A stretch of 43,002 nt of DNA from Staphylococcus microti (lineage in GTDB: Bacteria; Bacillota; Bacilli; Staphylococcales; Staphylococcaceae): NCBI RefSeq assembly GCF_000934465.1, contig NZ_JXWY01000142.1, positions 1-43,002 on the forward strand, in the 5' to 3' direction. The translations under genes and the position numbers were made by a program. The notes below the pieces were generated by a model that worked only from the letters and a program-made list of their open reading frames with translations, had not been told where the DNA came from and ran no database searches. Shown piece by piece: positions 21,291 through 34,814 of the stretch (the first letter of the stretch is position 1; every line of letters begins with the position of its first letter).

Positions 21291-22600
21291 TTAAGCAACA
21301 TAACGCGTTAGGCCGTCCTTGACAGGGCGTTGATACAGCTTGAAAATCAACAGTATCCGTGCTTTGAAGTTATCAAAATTTCGATAGCCATACGATACGC
21401 GTTTAATTAACTTAATTTTATTATTTATCCCTTCAATACCACCATTATTGAATTGTGGATTGTTAATCGTTGATTGAATGATGGGTAAGTGTTTTTTATA
21501 AAATCGAATGACACGCCAGACACCACGAGATACCTTTTTCTTCTCAACACTTAATAATGTTTCTTTAAAGCGTAACCAATCACATTGTTTTAGTGATTCT
21601 CTCAACACTTGTACAAGCATATACGTATAGTAGAGTTGTTCATCAAGGCTTAAAAGATACGCTAAGATGTCTCTAGATGTTGTATACGTTTTGAATGACT
21701 TCGATCAAAAGAATTCATAGCTATTAATATCTTGTCTGTCGGCAAGAAAAAGCTTCCAATGCTTTTTAAGTTTTGTGTAATCCATAGAAGCTTGATAGCG
21801 ACAAGCATTCATAACAGAAATACGTTGCTTATTGAGTTCTCTGTTAAGGTGTTGAACGATATGAAAACGGTCAAAGATAAGCATTGCGTTTGGAAACATT
21901 TCTTTGATGAATTGAATGTATGGTTCATACATGTCAGCAGTAACTGTTTTAACAGCCAATCGTTCACGACGATCAAAGCGATAGAAATACTCTTTGAGTT
22001 TATGAATACGTCTGTCTTCTAATATATCTATGATTTGATTCGTTTCGTTGTTTATAAAAAGAAAGCTCATAGCAGTCGCTACATGTTTGACGCTCTTAAA
22101 CTCATCTATCGATATGTGTTGCGGTAAGCCAGATGATGGTTTAACCGTCAATGATTTCGCTGTTTGGTGGATACATCGTTTCACAGTACTTGGAGATACG
22201 CAACAATCATGTGCAATATCTATCTCAGAACGCACTTGTGTAAGTTTGTCTTGAATTGCCAACTTCACACGATTAGTAATAAAACAGTTTTCTTCAACAA
22301 TATTTGTAGAAGCTGTAAAGGTTCTTTGACAGTACTGACACTTATAACGCTGTTTCGCTAGGTTAAAATAGACATTAGACTCCTGAGACTTTAATAAGGT
22401 TAAACGAGAAATACGTTACCATGTTTATGAATCTGACCCTCATTCTTGTGACCACACCATTCACAAGCTTCAGGTAGATATGAGAGTGTACCATGAATGA
22501 CTGTAGAGCGTTGTCCTCGCACTTCAACATCGTCTTGAACATCTACCACTTGTATATTTTTATCTTTTATTTTGAGTAGTTTTAATATATCATTACACAT
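21291..22600 (-). pseudogene. ISL3-family transposase, inactivated by a frameshift and a stop
   Basis: Three pieces join into one ISL3-type transposase. The N-terminal 66 residues (from 22600) carry the zinc-binding CEWCG; the frame then shifts near 22410-22420 and continues with the second zinc pair CQYC, a helix-turn-helix (SPSTVKRC) and the catalytic core (SIDEFKS, ADMYEPYIQFIKEMFPNA, FDRFHIVQH). A TGA at 21705-21707 interrupts the same frame before the last part, with the conserved NNGGIEGINNKIKLIKR, ending at 21291. The SD AAAGGAG is kept. No clear terminal inverted repeats or target duplication were found, so the element's ends are unknown. It lies between rplY and pth, which are normally adjacent. 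Confidence 0.88.
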
Positions 22601-22673
22601 AGGCGCATCATGTCTCCTTTAATTTGGGTTTAGGCACTTGAAATTATAGAGACATATGCGCTTTTTGTATACC

Positions 22674-22705
22674 AAAAAAGGTGAGACAGCATATGCCATC
22701 CCACC
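22674..22705 (-). terminator. Terminator downstream of rplY, resembling one after the rrn operon
   Basis: On the minus strand GGTGGGA pairs with TCTCACC, followed by TTTTTT. The sequence around it resembles the hairpin at 42617-42652 after the 5S gene. It would back up the first rplY terminator. Confidence 0.65.
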
Positions 22706-22771
22706 ACAAAAGGTGAAGAACCTGAACTTCGCCCTCAACCAAAGTTACAACCACATCACTCAATACAAAAC

Positions 22772-22807
22772 AAAAAAGCACTACCCACCGAAATGGATAA
22801 TGCTTTT
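22772..22807 (-). terminator. Terminator after rplY
   Basis: On the minus strand AAAAGCATTATCCA pairs with TGGGTAGTGCTTTT, followed by a T run. It lies 11 bases past the rplY stop. Confidence 0.88.
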
Positions 22808-22818
22808 GAAAGTGAAGA

Positions 22819-23466
22819 TTATTCTTCTTCAGCTTCTTCTTTTTCTTCACCAACAACTTCCGGCTCTTCTGGAGTAGCGTCGCCTTCCATTGCTTCGATT
22901 TCTTCTTCAGTTGGCTCTTCAGTTGGTGCAACAACTGATACAACAGTTTCTTCAGCGTCGTTTTCGATTGTGTAGTCACCTGATACTTTAATATCTTGAA
23001 CAGTTAAAGTATCGCCAACGTTTAATTCGCTGATGTCTACTTCGATGCTTTCAGGAATGCTGTCTGGCGTTGCTGTAATGCTTAAGTCGAACAATGGTTG
23101 CTCAACTACGCCACCTTCGTTTGCACCAGGTGCTTCACCGATTAAGTGAACTGGTACGTCAACTGTACGTTCTTCTTTCATGTTAATCGCTAAGAAGTCG
23201 ATGTGTGTAATTTGGTTTTTAAGTGGATCAAATTGGTAATCAGATACCATAACTTTGATTTCTTTTGAACCTACACCTAAAACGATAACACCGTTACGTC
23301 CTACTTCACGAATCACTTTGATGAATTCTACCTCATCTACTTTAACTGATACGTTTTTAGTACCGTAACCATATACAACTGCAGGTACTTTACCTGCTTC
23401 ACGGATTTTACGTAAGTCACCGCGAGTTTGTTTACCTTGACGAATAATAGACTTTAATGAAGTCAT
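22819..23466 (-). CDS. rplY: 50S ribosomal protein L25/general stress protein Ctc
   Basis: 5S-rRNA-binding ribosomal protein of the long, two-domain Ctc type. The 215-residue protein has the N-terminal L25 barrel ([18 protein letters not shown] at about residues 17-34), the TL5-like C-terminal domain, and a very acidic tail ([13 protein letters not shown] onward). The ATG at 23466 follows GGTGG at nine bases and gives the length known for staphylococci; the frame open to 23508 would run through a leader hairpin. It has its own promoter (23572-23600), a structured 5' leader and two terminators. In Bacillus ctc is under sigma-B. Confidence 0.95.
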   Translation of the reverse strand: MTSLKSIIRQGKQTRGDLRKIREAGKVPAVVYGYGTKNVSVKVDEVEFIKVIREVGRNGVIVLGVGSKEIKVMVSDYQFDPLKNQITHIDFLAINMKEERTVDVPVHLIGEAPGANEGGVVEQPLFDLSITATPDSIPESIEVDISELNVGDTLTVQDIKVSGDYTIENDAEETVVSVVAPTEEPTEEEIEAMEGDATPEEPEVVGEEKEEAEEE

Positions 23467-23488
23467 ATTCATTTTCCACCTTTCTGTC

Positions 23489-23540
23489 GCACGTCTCTCG
23501 TGCAGCATTTGCCCATCAGCCTATTCGCTGCTTGCAAATG
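23489..23540 (-). promoter_or_regulatory. Structured 5' leader of rplY
   Basis: Three stems lie between the promoter and the SD: CATTTGC/GCAAATG (perfect 7 bp) enclosing CAGC/GCTG, then GCACG/CGTGC with a 5-base loop ending about eight bases before the SD AAAGGTGG. Such leaders often let a ribosomal protein or another ligand control its own mRNA. I do not recognise a named family. Confidence 0.45.
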
Positions 23541-23571
23541 TGTATTTGTCCGTATTGACACGAACAGAAGT

Positions 23572-23600
23572 ATTTTACACAAATTCTACAGATAAGTCAA
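23572..23600 (-). promoter_or_regulatory. Sigma-A promoter candidate for rplY
   Basis: On the minus strand TTGACT and TAAAAT are separated by 17 bases, starting seven bases past the prs stop. The predicted transcript has a leader of about 100 bases. Confidence 0.7.
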
Positions 23601-23606
23601 CATGCA

Positions 23607-24572
23607 TTAAACAAATAACACGCTCACTGATTCACGTTCATAAACACGGATAATCGCTTGTGCAAGTAATTCTGCAACGGAAAGTTCTTTAATGTTGTTT
23701 GGTTTTTGTTCATCTTTTAACAAGATTGAGTTTGTAACGATCAATTCTTTAATCGCTGAGTTTTCGATACGTTCTTTCGCTGGGCCAGACAATACTGGGT
23801 GCGTACAGCATGCGTATACTTCTGTAGCCCCTTTATCTTTCAATGCTTGTGCAGCCAATGTAATGGTACCTGCTGTATCGATAATATCGTCAATAATAAT
23901 CGCTGTACGTCCTTCAATTTCACCGACAATGTTCATAACTTCCGCCACATTCGGTTTTGGACGACGTTTATCAATAATTGCGATTGGTGTTTTTAAAATG
24001 TCCGCAAGTTTACGCGCACGTGTTACACCACCGTGGTCTGGAGAAACAACCACGCATTTTTCTGGATCAATATCTTTGTTGTTTAAGAAGTATTCTGCCA
24101 AAATCGGCACACCCATCAAGTGATCAATCGGAATATCAAAGAAACCTTGGATTTGCGGCGCATGTAAATCTAATGCGATCATGCGGTCTGCACCAGCTGT
24201 TTCAAATAAATCCGCAACAAGTTTCGCTGTAATTGGTTCACGACTACGCGCTTTACGGTCTTGACGTGCGTAACCGTAATAAGGTACGACGATTGAAATC
24301 GTAGCTGCAGATGCACGCTTACATGCATCAATCATGATTAAGAGTTCCATCAAGTGAACGTTCACTGGATTTGAAGTAGGTTGAATAATAAAAACGTCAC
24401 ACCCACGAATACTTTCTTCAATGTTGATTTGGATTTCACCATCACTAAAGCGTTTGACCGTACATTTACCAAGCTCTACCCCCACATGGTCTGCAACTTC
24501 TTGTGCGAGTGGTTCATTACCTTTCAATGAGAAAATCTTCAGAGACGAATTTTTATATTCGGTGTTTAACAT
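23607..24572 (-). CDS. prs: Ribose-phosphate pyrophosphokinase (PRPP synthetase)
   Basis: Makes PRPP from ribose 5-phosphate and ATP for purine, pyrimidine, histidine and NAD synthesis. The 321-residue protein is of class I: it has the ATP-binding [19 protein letters not shown], the catalytic DHGGVTRA segment, and the PRPP-binding loop [12 protein letters not shown]. The ATG at 24572 follows TGGAGG at about eight bases; the longer frame to 24602 lacks an SD and exceeds the family length. It lies 58 bases after glmU and probably shares its transcript. Confidence 0.96.
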   Translation of the reverse strand: MLNTEYKNSSLKIFSLKGNEPLAQEVADHVGVELGKCTVKRFSDGEIQINIEESIRGCDVFIIQPTSNPVNVHLMELLIMIDACKRASAATISIVVPYYGYARQDRKARSREPITAKLVADLFETAGADRMIALDLHAPQIQGFFDIPIDHLMGVPILAEYFLNNKDIDPEKCVVVSPDHGGVTRARKLADILKTPIAIIDKRRPKPNVAEVMNIVGEIEGRTAIIIDDIIDTAGTITLAAQALKDKGATEVYACCTHPVLSGPAKERIENSAIKELIVTNSILLKDEQKPNNIKELSVAELLAQAIIRVYERESVSVLFV

Positions 24573-24630
24573 TATAAATCCTCCAATAATTGTTTTGATC
24601 ACTAATCTGCTATAAAACCTTATTTCCCTT

Positions 24631-26097
<1,467 letters not shown>

Positions 26098-26154
26098 TCA
26101 AATCGTATTCTTATTATCTCACAAACATATCTTGAAAATAGACCCAAATACAAC

Positions 26155-26200
26155 AAAAAAGGCTAAGATAGGACTTTAAAAGTCTGCGTCTTAGCCTCTT
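26155..26200 (-). terminator. Terminator after spoVG
   Basis: AGAGGCTAAGA and TCTTAGCCT form a strong stem, with an inner AGACTTTTAAAGTC pairing, followed by TTTTTT on the minus strand. It ends the ridA-spoVG transcript. Confidence 0.88.
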
Positions 26201-26252
26201 TTGTAGACAATGACGTACAATCATATACATCTTTGTCTACTTTACAGTGTTA

Positions 26253-26543
26253 TTATGCTTCTTCAGTTGTTTCTTGCGCTGGAAGTACTTCATCTGTTTC
26301 TTCGTATACTTTCATTACTGCATCTTGAATTGCTTGTCTCATATCTGAGTTAATTGGATGCGCAATGTCACGGAATTCGCCATCAGCTGTACGCTTGCTT
26401 GGCATTGCAACGAATAGGCCTGAGTTGCCTTCAATCACACGTAAATCATGGATAACAAAAGCATCATCAAGTGTAATTGATACTAACGCCTTCATTCTTC
26501 CTTCCGTTTGTATTTTTCTAAGTCTAACATCTGTCACTTTCAT
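26253..26543 (-). CDS. spoVG: SpoVG, RNA/DNA-binding regulator
   Basis: A 96-residue nucleic-acid-binding protein that in S. aureus acts with the sigma-B-dependent yabJ-spoVG unit on capsule, virulence and wall genes; in Bacillus it was named for sporulation. The N-terminus [11 protein letters not shown] and the core [20 protein letters not shown] (about residues 19-38) are the family signature, as are MPSKR and FRDIAHPI. The ATG at 26543 follows GGGGGG at seven bases; the upstream in-frame ATG overlaps that SD. It lies 65 bases after ridA. Confidence 0.96.
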   Translation of the reverse strand: MKVTDVRLRKIQTEGRMKALVSITLDDAFVIHDLRVIEGNSGLFVAMPSKRTADGEFRDIAHPINSDMRQAIQDAVMKVYEETDEVLPAQETTEEA

Positions 26544-26608
26544 AAGTGCGCCCCCCATAGATTTGTATATAATTTTTTGTAGAAGTTAACTGACTCAAAC
26601 TGTTGAGA

Positions 26609-26989
26609 TTATTTCTCTTTGACCTCAGCGATCACTTCAATTTCAATCTTCACGTCTTTCGGTAAACGTGCAACTTCTACCGCACTTCTTGCAGGTTTAT
26701 GTGCATCAAAGTACGAACCGTATACTTCATTTACCTTTTGGAAATTTTCCATATCCGACAAAAAGATTAATGCTTTGACAACGTGATCTAAGTCAGAGCC
26801 TGCTTCTTCCAGTACGACTTTCAAGTTTTCAATCACTTGTTTCGTCTGTTCCACAATGCAATCACTCACAATCTCACCCTCTAAATTCAAAGGGATTTGA
26901 CCTGACGTGTAAACCATACCGTTGACAATAGCAGCATGTGAGTAAGGTCCAACAGCTGCTGGTGCTTTTTGAGTGTTAATTAATTTCAT
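26609..26989 (-). CDS. ridA: RidA-family enamine/imine deaminase (YabJ)
   Basis: A 126-residue YjgF/YER057c/UK114 protein that clears reactive 2-aminoacrylate and similar intermediates. The family core is intact: [22 protein letters not shown] near the start and the substrate-binding arginine in [11 protein letters not shown]. The close link to purR (19 bases upstream) and spoVG is conserved in Firmicutes; in staphylococci the yabJ-spoVG pair is transcribed by sigma-B, whose promoter would have to be inside purR here. I saw no clear match to it. Confidence 0.95.
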   Translation of the reverse strand: MKLINTQKAPAAVGPYSHAAIVNGMVYTSGQIPLNLEGEIVSDCIVEQTKQVIENLKVVLEEAGSDLDHVVKALIFLSDMENFQKVNEVYGSYFDAHKPARSAVEVARLPKDVKIEIEVIAEVKEK

Positions 26990-27008
26990 GTTGTTGAATG
27001 CTCCTTTT

Positions 27009-27839
27009 TTAGAATTTAGATAAACTATTGCCTGGCTCTACCTTGAAATCTTGATTGTATTCATCAACATCAGATAGGCGGACAAGAGAAGTATAATCTT
27101 CAATCAGCCGTTGCTTCACTTCTTTGGACTCCACAAGTACTGATACCCCTTTTACTTGGGCTTTAAACTCCGCCATTAAATTCATCACGCCATTGATTGA
27201 ACCACCGGCACGCATGAAATCATCGACGACAAGCACATTGGAATGTTCTTGAAGTGTGCGTTTCGACAATACCATCGTCTCAATCTTTCTAGAAGACCCT
27301 GAAACATAATTAATAGATACCGTAGAGCCTTCAGTAACTTTATTATCTTTGCGTATGACAACGACTGGTAAATTAAGAACACTTGCAACAGCATGTGCCA
27401 ATGAAATACCTTTCGTTGCAATCGTCACAATCGCATCCAGCTCTTCTTCCATATAAATCGTCGCAATCAGCTTACCTACCTTTTTCAATAAAGTAGGATT
27501 GCCCATCAAATCTGATAAAAAGAGGTACCCACCTGGTAAAAGTCTATCCTTCTCTTGCAATAGTGTTGTGACTTCTTGGATCACCGCTTCTGCTTCTTCA
27601 CGTTGCATTCGTGGTCGATACCTTACGCCACCACTCGCACCTGCCACAGTCTCAATCGAGCCGAGACCTTCTTTGACAACAGTATCTTTAATAATCTGGA
27701 CATCTTCGCTAATCGATGACTTCGCTTGTTGAAATTTCTCCACAAAGTATGTCAGCGGTACGAGTTTATTTGGATTGCTAATTAAATATTGAGTCATGTA
27801 AACAATGCGTTCACTTCTTTTGTATCGCACCTTGTTCAT
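27009..27839 (-). CDS. purR: Purine operon repressor PurR
   Basis: Represses purine-synthesis genes and responds to PRPP. The 276-residue protein joins an N-terminal winged helix (residues 1 to about 75; [27 protein letters not shown]) to a phosphoribosyltransferase-like domain with the PRPP loop [14 protein letters not shown]. It lacks catalysis in known relatives. ATG with SD AAAGGATG. It follows ispE by 18 bases and so depends on the ispE promoter, which overlaps a TTCGTA/TACGAA palindrome that could be a self-control site. Confidence 0.96.
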   Translation of the reverse strand: MNKVRYKRSERIVYMTQYLISNPNKLVPLTYFVEKFQQAKSSISEDVQIIKDTVVKEGLGSIETVAGASGGVRYRPRMQREEAEAVIQEVTTLLQEKDRLLPGGYLFLSDLMGNPTLLKKVGKLIATIYMEEELDAIVTIATKGISLAHAVASVLNLPVVVIRKDNKVTEGSTVSINYVSGSSRKIETMVLSKRTLQEHSNVLVVDDFMRAGGSINGVMNLMAEFKAQVKGVSVLVESKEVKQRLIEDYTSLVRLSDVDEYNQDFKVEPGNSLSKF

Positions 27840-27857
27840 TCATCCTTTCTCTGTATG

Positions 27858-28706
27858 TTAGCCAAGTGTTCTAACAAGGTAAACATCGTTGCAACAACCA
27901 CTCACAGCATTAAAAATGTGTCGTGCTTGACGCTCTCGTTGTGCAAATCCATAAACAGTTGGGCCACTACCACTCATCAGCGCACCATCAGCACCACTGT
28001 TTATCATCGTTCTTTTTAACTTCTCTATCTCTGGTTGCAAACGCATGGAAACGGGTTCTAAGCGATTGGATAAACTGTTACACATCTGCATGTAATCCTC
28101 TTGCGCAATCGCTGTTAAACACGCTTGTGTATGGACGTCATACGGTTTATTGAGATCTAGTCCACCATAAACATCAGGTGTAGAAAGCCCAGTGTGTGGC
28201 TTTGCAATCACAACCCACGCTGAAGGCGGTCGTTTTAACAACTCAATCTTCTCACCACGTCCTTTGCATAGTGCAGTTGTGCCATATACACAGAACGGAA
28301 TATCCGAGCCTATTTCCGCAGATAACGCACTTAGTTCATCCAATGATAGCCCCAACTCAAACAAACGATTGAGGCCACGCATTGTTGCGGCAGCATCACT
28401 CGAGCCGCCCGCTAACCCAGCAGCAACAGGAATATTTTTATCTAAAGTAATCGTTACGCCTTGCTTAATACCATATGTGTCTTTCATAAGCTGTGCCGCA
28501 CGATATGCCAAATTGCGTTCATCTGATGGTATGAACGTTTCATCTACATTCAATACGATTTTATTATCACGACGTTTTTGAAAAGACAAGCGATCATTCA
28601 AATCAATCGTCGTCATAATCATCTCAACTTCATGATAGCCATCATCTCGTTTGAATAAAGTGTCTAATGTCAAGTTAATCTTAGCTGGCGCTGTTTCATA
28701 AATCAT
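27858..28706 (-). CDS. ispE: 4-diphosphocytidyl-2-C-methyl-D-erythritol kinase homologue (IspE)
   Basis: A 282-residue GHMP kinase with the ATP-binding glycine-rich loop [15 protein letters not shown] (about residues 92-106) and the C-terminal [10 protein letters not shown]. In most bacteria IspE acts in the MEP isoprenoid pathway. Staphylococci make isoprenoids by the mevalonate route, so the natural substrate is uncertain although the gene is conserved here; this is known of the genus rather than shown in the window. It is followed by purR at 18 bases. Confidence 0.9.
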   Translation of the reverse strand: MIYETAPAKINLTLDTLFKRDDGYHEVEMIMTTIDLNDRLSFQKRRDNKIVLNVDETFIPSDERNLAYRAAQLMKDTYGIKQGVTITLDKNIPVAAGLAGGSSDAAATMRGLNRLFELGLSLDELSALSAEIGSDIPFCVYGTTALCKGRGEKIELLKRPPSAWVVIAKPHTGLSTPDVYGGLDLNKPYDVHTQACLTAIAQEDYMQMCNSLSNRLEPVSMRLQPEIEKLKRTMINSGADGALMSGSGPTVYGFAQRERQARHIFNAVSGCCNDVYLVRTLG

Positions 28707-28832
28707 CGCAATTTTTCCTCTTTCAAGTTGGTATTACAGTGATTTTACCATAATTACCTTCATAACTCGAAAGTATTTTATGGATTTAGAAAGCGCGACC
28801 AAAGTTTTGTAAAATATTACATGACTCTCATA

Positions 28833-28861
28833 TTCGTATAATAACCCCATTCAACTACGAA
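28833..28861. promoter_or_regulatory. TTCGTA/TACGAA palindrome over the ispE-purR promoter
   Basis: Perfect 6-bp arms separated by 17 bases cover the -10 and reach the -35 of the predicted promoter. PurR sites are known as paired boxes with CGAA cores 16-17 bases apart, but the arms here are ordered TTCG...CGAA, opposite to the order I recall. It remains a candidate operator. Confidence 0.35.
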
Positions 28862-28866
28862 AACAA
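28838..28866 (-). promoter_or_regulatory. Sigma-A promoter candidate for ispE-purR
   Basis: On the minus strand TTGTTT and TATTAT are separated by 17 bases, about 132 bases before the ispE start. Confidence 0.5.
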
Positions 28867-29228
28867 CTGGCAAGGTAAAAGTTCTTTTAATATTCCGATA
28901 AAGTTTATCATGCTTAGCACTTAAAACCCCTTTTTAAAGTACACTTCTTGTGCATGCAGCATGACGAGATATGGCTCTATGCCTATGCGCGATGTCATTT
29001 AAGTTCTATCATGCGCCTTGCATTACGAAAGCTAGCAAATGCGGCTTTGAAGTTAACAGTGGAAAACAAATTTTAATTTTGACAAACTGTGAATACCCTT
29101 TTTTAACGTCTATAATCATTTTCTTGAAATATCATTTAATCCCTTGAAAAACGAACAAAAACCACTCAATCCCTAGATTGAATGGCATCCCTGTTCAATA
29201 TTCATTCTGACTGTTAGATACAGCTCGT

Positions 29229-29495
29229 TTATCTTGCGCTCGCTTCTTGATAAGTGTCCTCATCCACAAATGAGACATGCACATTTTGCGTTAACACATC
29301 CGCATATGTATAAGACACACGTTCAAAGTTGTGTTTATCTTGGTCTAATTCAACAACGAACACAGATGGGTATGTTTCAGTTAACACGCCACAACGTTCA
29401 ATTGTTTTCTTACGTCCCCCGTTAGCTTTCAGTACAATACGATTCCCTAATTGACAATCAAGTCGATTTTTGATGTCTCCAATAGATTTTGGCAT
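29229..29495 (-). CDS. veg: Veg family protein
   Basis: A small 88-residue protein of the Veg family ([17 protein letters not shown] at the start, [24 protein letters not shown] in the middle). Bacillus Veg is abundant in growing cells and stimulates biofilm matrix genes; its biochemical role is not settled. The ATG at 29495 follows GAGGTGGAG. The frame is open back to 29540 but that would run into the promoter. Its promoter (29520-29548) is nearly consensus, matching the fame of the Bacillus veg promoter as one of the strongest. Confidence 0.95.
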   Translation of the reverse strand: MPKSIGDIKNRLDCQLGNRIVLKANGGRKKTIERCGVLTETYPSVFVVELDQDKHNFERVSYTYADVLTQNVHVSFVDEDTYQEASAR

Positions 29496-29519
29496 ATCGC
29501 TCCACCTCGCTATAAGTGT

Positions 29520-29548
29520 ATTATAACACGAAATGCGCATAGAGTCAA
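29520..29548 (-). promoter_or_regulatory. Strong sigma-A promoter of veg
   Basis: On the minus strand TTGACT and a perfect TATAAT are separated by exactly 17 bases, about 25 bases before the veg start codon. This is the best promoter in the window. Confidence 0.85.
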
Positions 29549-29595
29549 TAGAAAATCTTTAATTTTATCAAGGGCAATTTAGAATGTCAATCATT

Positions 29596-30492
<897 letters not shown>

Positions 30493-31032
30493 TTACTCCT
30501 CTATATCCAATGCGCGTCGCACATCTTCCTCCGTATAGCCAAACGCATTGAGTTTCTTTAATAGTTGTTTCCCGTTCGAATGACCGATGTGCAGACGTTT
30601 GCCTAATATGTCACGTCGTCGTCTTGCATCTGGACCAATAATTAGCCCTAAATCAATCAGCACCGCTTTATCAATCGTTTCTTCTCCTTCTGATAAAGGG
30701 GTAGCAACGTGCATTAAAGCGTCTCTAATATCTTCTAAAGAGGCGTGCTCTACACCAATTTTACCACGTTTACTTTTCGCCGCTTCACGGTCGATAAACG
30801 CGTGTTTGACACCGGGAATCGCATTGCGAATCGTTGTGCGGATTTTATCACCCGGGAAATCAGGATCTGTTAACACGATGACGCCTTTTGTTTCATGTGC
30901 TTGTCGTATCACATCTAGCACGTCTTGATTGATCGCACTGCCGTTCGTTTCAATCGTCTCACACATTACTGCACTTTTGACACGTGCGGTATCATCACGA
31001 CCTTCAACAACGATGAATTCATTTATTTTCAC
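30493..31032 (-). CDS. rnmV: Ribonuclease M5
   Basis: Toprim-domain nuclease that trims both ends of 5S rRNA precursors, together with ribosomal protein L18. The 179-residue protein has the Toprim glutamate in FIVVEGRDD and the DxD in VLTDPDFPGDK. I chose the GTG at 31032, five bases after the SD AAGG, which gives the usual start (KINEF); a GTG two codons upstream lies too close to the SD. Its substrates, two 5S genes, are at both ends of this window. Confidence 0.94.
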   Translation of the reverse strand: MKINEFIVVEGRDDTARVKSAVMCETIETNGSAINQDVLDVIRQAHETKGVIVLTDPDFPGDKIRTTIRNAIPGVKHAFIDREAAKSKRGKIGVEHASLEDIRDALMHVATPLSEGEETIDKAVLIDLGLIIGPDARRRRDILGKRLHIGHSNGKQLLKKLNAFGYTEEDVRRALDIEE

Positions 31033-31071
31033 ACTCACACCTTCTTTTTCATAGGACCTATCACACGTTCA

Positions 31072-31839
31072 TTACAAATTAAATAAACGTTCTGCATTGG
31101 CTGTTGTTTGTTGTGCCACTTCTTCATAACTAATGCCACGTAATTCTGCAATTTGCTCAGCGACTAATGTCACACGTGCCGGCTCATTACGTTTACCACG
31201 ATAAGGATGTGGGGTTAAGTATGGTGCATCCGTCTCTACTAACAAACGATCTAATGGGACATGTTTCGCTACTTCTTTCGGTTGTTTCGCATTTTTAAAT
31301 GTTACGGGACCACCCAATGAAATATGGAAGTTAAGTTTATTAATCACAACATCAGCAATTTCTGGTGAGCCACTAAAGCTGTGCATAATGCCGCCGACTT
31401 CTTCTGCATGCTCTTCCATTAAAATATCGATACAATCTTGCGTCGCTTCTCGGTTATGGATGACAATCGGCAACTTCACACGTTTTGCCAATGCAATCTG
31501 TTTGCGGAACACTTCTTTTTGCACATCTTTTGGCGATTTATCCCAATGATAATCCAATCCCATCTCACCAATACCAATCACTTTAGGGTGTTCTGCTAAC
31601 TTCTCAATCCACGCAAGACGTTCTTCTGTAAAGTCAATCGCATCAACTGGGTGCCAGCCGATAATCGCATAAATAAAGTCATAATCTTCTACTAAGCGCA
31701 TGGCACGTTCAATCGTTTTCGTATCAAATCCGACAACGAACATGCGGTCAACACCCGCTTCAAGCGCACGTTCAATCACTTCTTCTAAATCTTCATCATA
31801 TTGATCTGCATTCAAATGAACATGTGTATCAATTAACAT
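31072..31839 (-). CDS. tatD: TatD-family metal-dependent hydrolase/DNase
   Basis: A 255-residue TIM-barrel metal hydrolase (YabD in Bacillus). Metal-binding residues appear in DTHVHLN at the start, GEMGLDYHW, VIHNRE, HSFSG and ETDAPYL. TatD relatives have 3'-5' exonuclease activity; the cellular role in Gram-positives is not clear. The ATG at 31839 follows AAAGGAGG; the frame open to 31896 would extend through the metG terminator and is rejected. It lies between metG and rnmV, as usual. Confidence 0.95.
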   Translation of the reverse strand: MLIDTHVHLNADQYDEDLEEVIERALEAGVDRMFVVGFDTKTIERAMRLVEDYDFIYAIIGWHPVDAIDFTEERLAWIEKLAEHPKVIGIGEMGLDYHWDKSPKDVQKEVFRKQIALAKRVKLPIVIHNREATQDCIDILMEEHAEEVGGIMHSFSGSPEIADVVINKLNFHISLGGPVTFKNAKQPKEVAKHVPLDRLLVETDAPYLTPHPYRGKRNEPARVTLVAEQIAELRGISYEEVAQQTTANAERLFNL

Positions 31840-31876
31840 GTCACTGCCTCCTTTTGCTTCAACATCATTCTTATAG

Positions 31877-31914
31877 AAAAGAGGTGAGTCCTTCAAAGCA
31901 TGACCTCACCTCTT
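31877..31914 (-). terminator. Terminator after metG
   Basis: A 10-bp stem, AAGAGGTGAG with CTCACCTCTT, is followed by TTCT on the minus strand. It lies just past the metG stop and only about 40 bases before the tatD start, so tatD may rely on read-through or a promoter I cannot see. Confidence 0.75.
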
Positions 31915-31923
31915 AATGCGTTA

Positions 31924-33903
<1,980 letters not shown>

Positions 33904-33967
33904 TCATTTCTTATCTTATCTAATATATCGAAATTTACTTGTATTTTCAATATACCTCCCTATTGTC

Positions 33968-34813
33968 CTAAGACTCCGGCGTCTCAATATTGTGGTAGAT
34001 GTTGTACACTTCTTTCGTCGCCATCTCACGCTCTTGTGCCACTTGCTTAATCGCTTGTTTCGGCTTCATTTGTTGCTGGATATAATGTGCCACATGCTCA
34101 ACGATGGAGAGACCATCAAACCATGCCGTCGTTGCCTGAGGTACTGCCCCTTCAATCAACACGACAAACTCCCCTTTAAGCGGTATCGTATCTTCGAGTT
34201 GTGCAACCAACTCCGACACAGTCGCTGTCGCAATTTGCTCAAACTTCTTCGTCAACTCTCTCCCAAGCGTCACACGTCTCTCAGAATCCACTTCCGCAAT
34301 CGCTTGTAACGTGTCTTTCACACGGAATGGCGATTCATACAAAATAAGCGTGCTCTCTTGAAACATGCGCACTTGTAAAATTTCTAACTTTTCTTTTGTT
34401 TTACGCGGCAAAAACCCTAAAAATGTATACGTAAAAGACGGTAGTCCGCTTGCCATGAGGGCAGTCAAACCAGCATTGGCACCCGGAATTGGCACGACGT
34501 CCACACCTTCTTGTCTTGCACGCACAACGAGTTCATAACCCGGGTCTGAGATAAGCGGTAATCCTGCATCTGACACAAGCGCAATATTTTGTCCCGCTTC
34601 TAAAAGACGAATTAATGCTTCTGTCATTTGATCTTTATTATGCTCGTGGTAAGACTTCAAAGGCGTCTCAATATTGAAATGATGACACAACTTTTTCGTT
34701 ACACGTGTATCTTCGCATGCAATGGTGTCGACTTCTTGCAACGTTCGAATTGCGCGAAATGTCATATCTTCCAAATTCCCAATAGGTGTTCCTACTAAAT
34801 ATAAATGTGCCAT
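33968..34813 (-). CDS. rsmI: 16S rRNA 2'-O-ribose C1402 methyltransferase
   Basis: SAM enzyme that methylates the ribose of C1402 in the decoding centre. The 281-residue protein has the tetrapyrrole-methylase fold with LVGTPIGNLEDMTFRA at the start, CEDTRVT, SDAGLPLISDPGYELV and PGANA. The ATG at 34813 follows AGGAG inside the end of yazA; the frame opening at TTG 34828 overlaps that SD. It is one base from the yazA stop, pointing to coupled translation. Confidence 0.95.
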   Translation of the reverse strand: MAHLYLVGTPIGNLEDMTFRAIRTLQEVDTIACEDTRVTKKLCHHFNIETPLKSYHEHNKDQMTEALIRLLEAGQNIALVSDAGLPLISDPGYELVVRARQEGVDVVPIPGANAGLTALMASGLPSFTYTFLGFLPRKTKEKLEILQVRMFQESTLILYESPFRVKDTLQAIAEVDSERRVTLGRELTKKFEQIATATVSELVAQLEDTIPLKGEFVVLIEGAVPQATTAWFDGLSIVEHVAHYIQQQMKPKQAIKQVAQEREMATKEVYNIYHNIETPES

Positions 34814-34814
34814 C

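Larger units (their letters stand above)
28707..29228. other. Gap of about 520 bases between veg and ispE
   Basis: AT-rich, with no frame supported by a ribosome-binding site. In Bacillus the small spore-protein gene sspF lies here; none is visible, as expected in a non-sporulating genus. The ispE promoter and a palindrome lie at its low-coordinate side. The rest, about 28870-29228, shows nothing I can name. Confidence 0.5.

Noticed and set aside
21240-22680. Intact insertion sequence with ends
   Set aside because: I could not find matching terminal inverted repeats or a target duplication around the transposase relic.
22644-22979. Minus-strand ORF of 111 codons over the rplY end
   Set aside because: It reads the acidic tail of rplY in another frame and runs through both terminators; the Lys-rich product is an artefact of Glu-rich codons.
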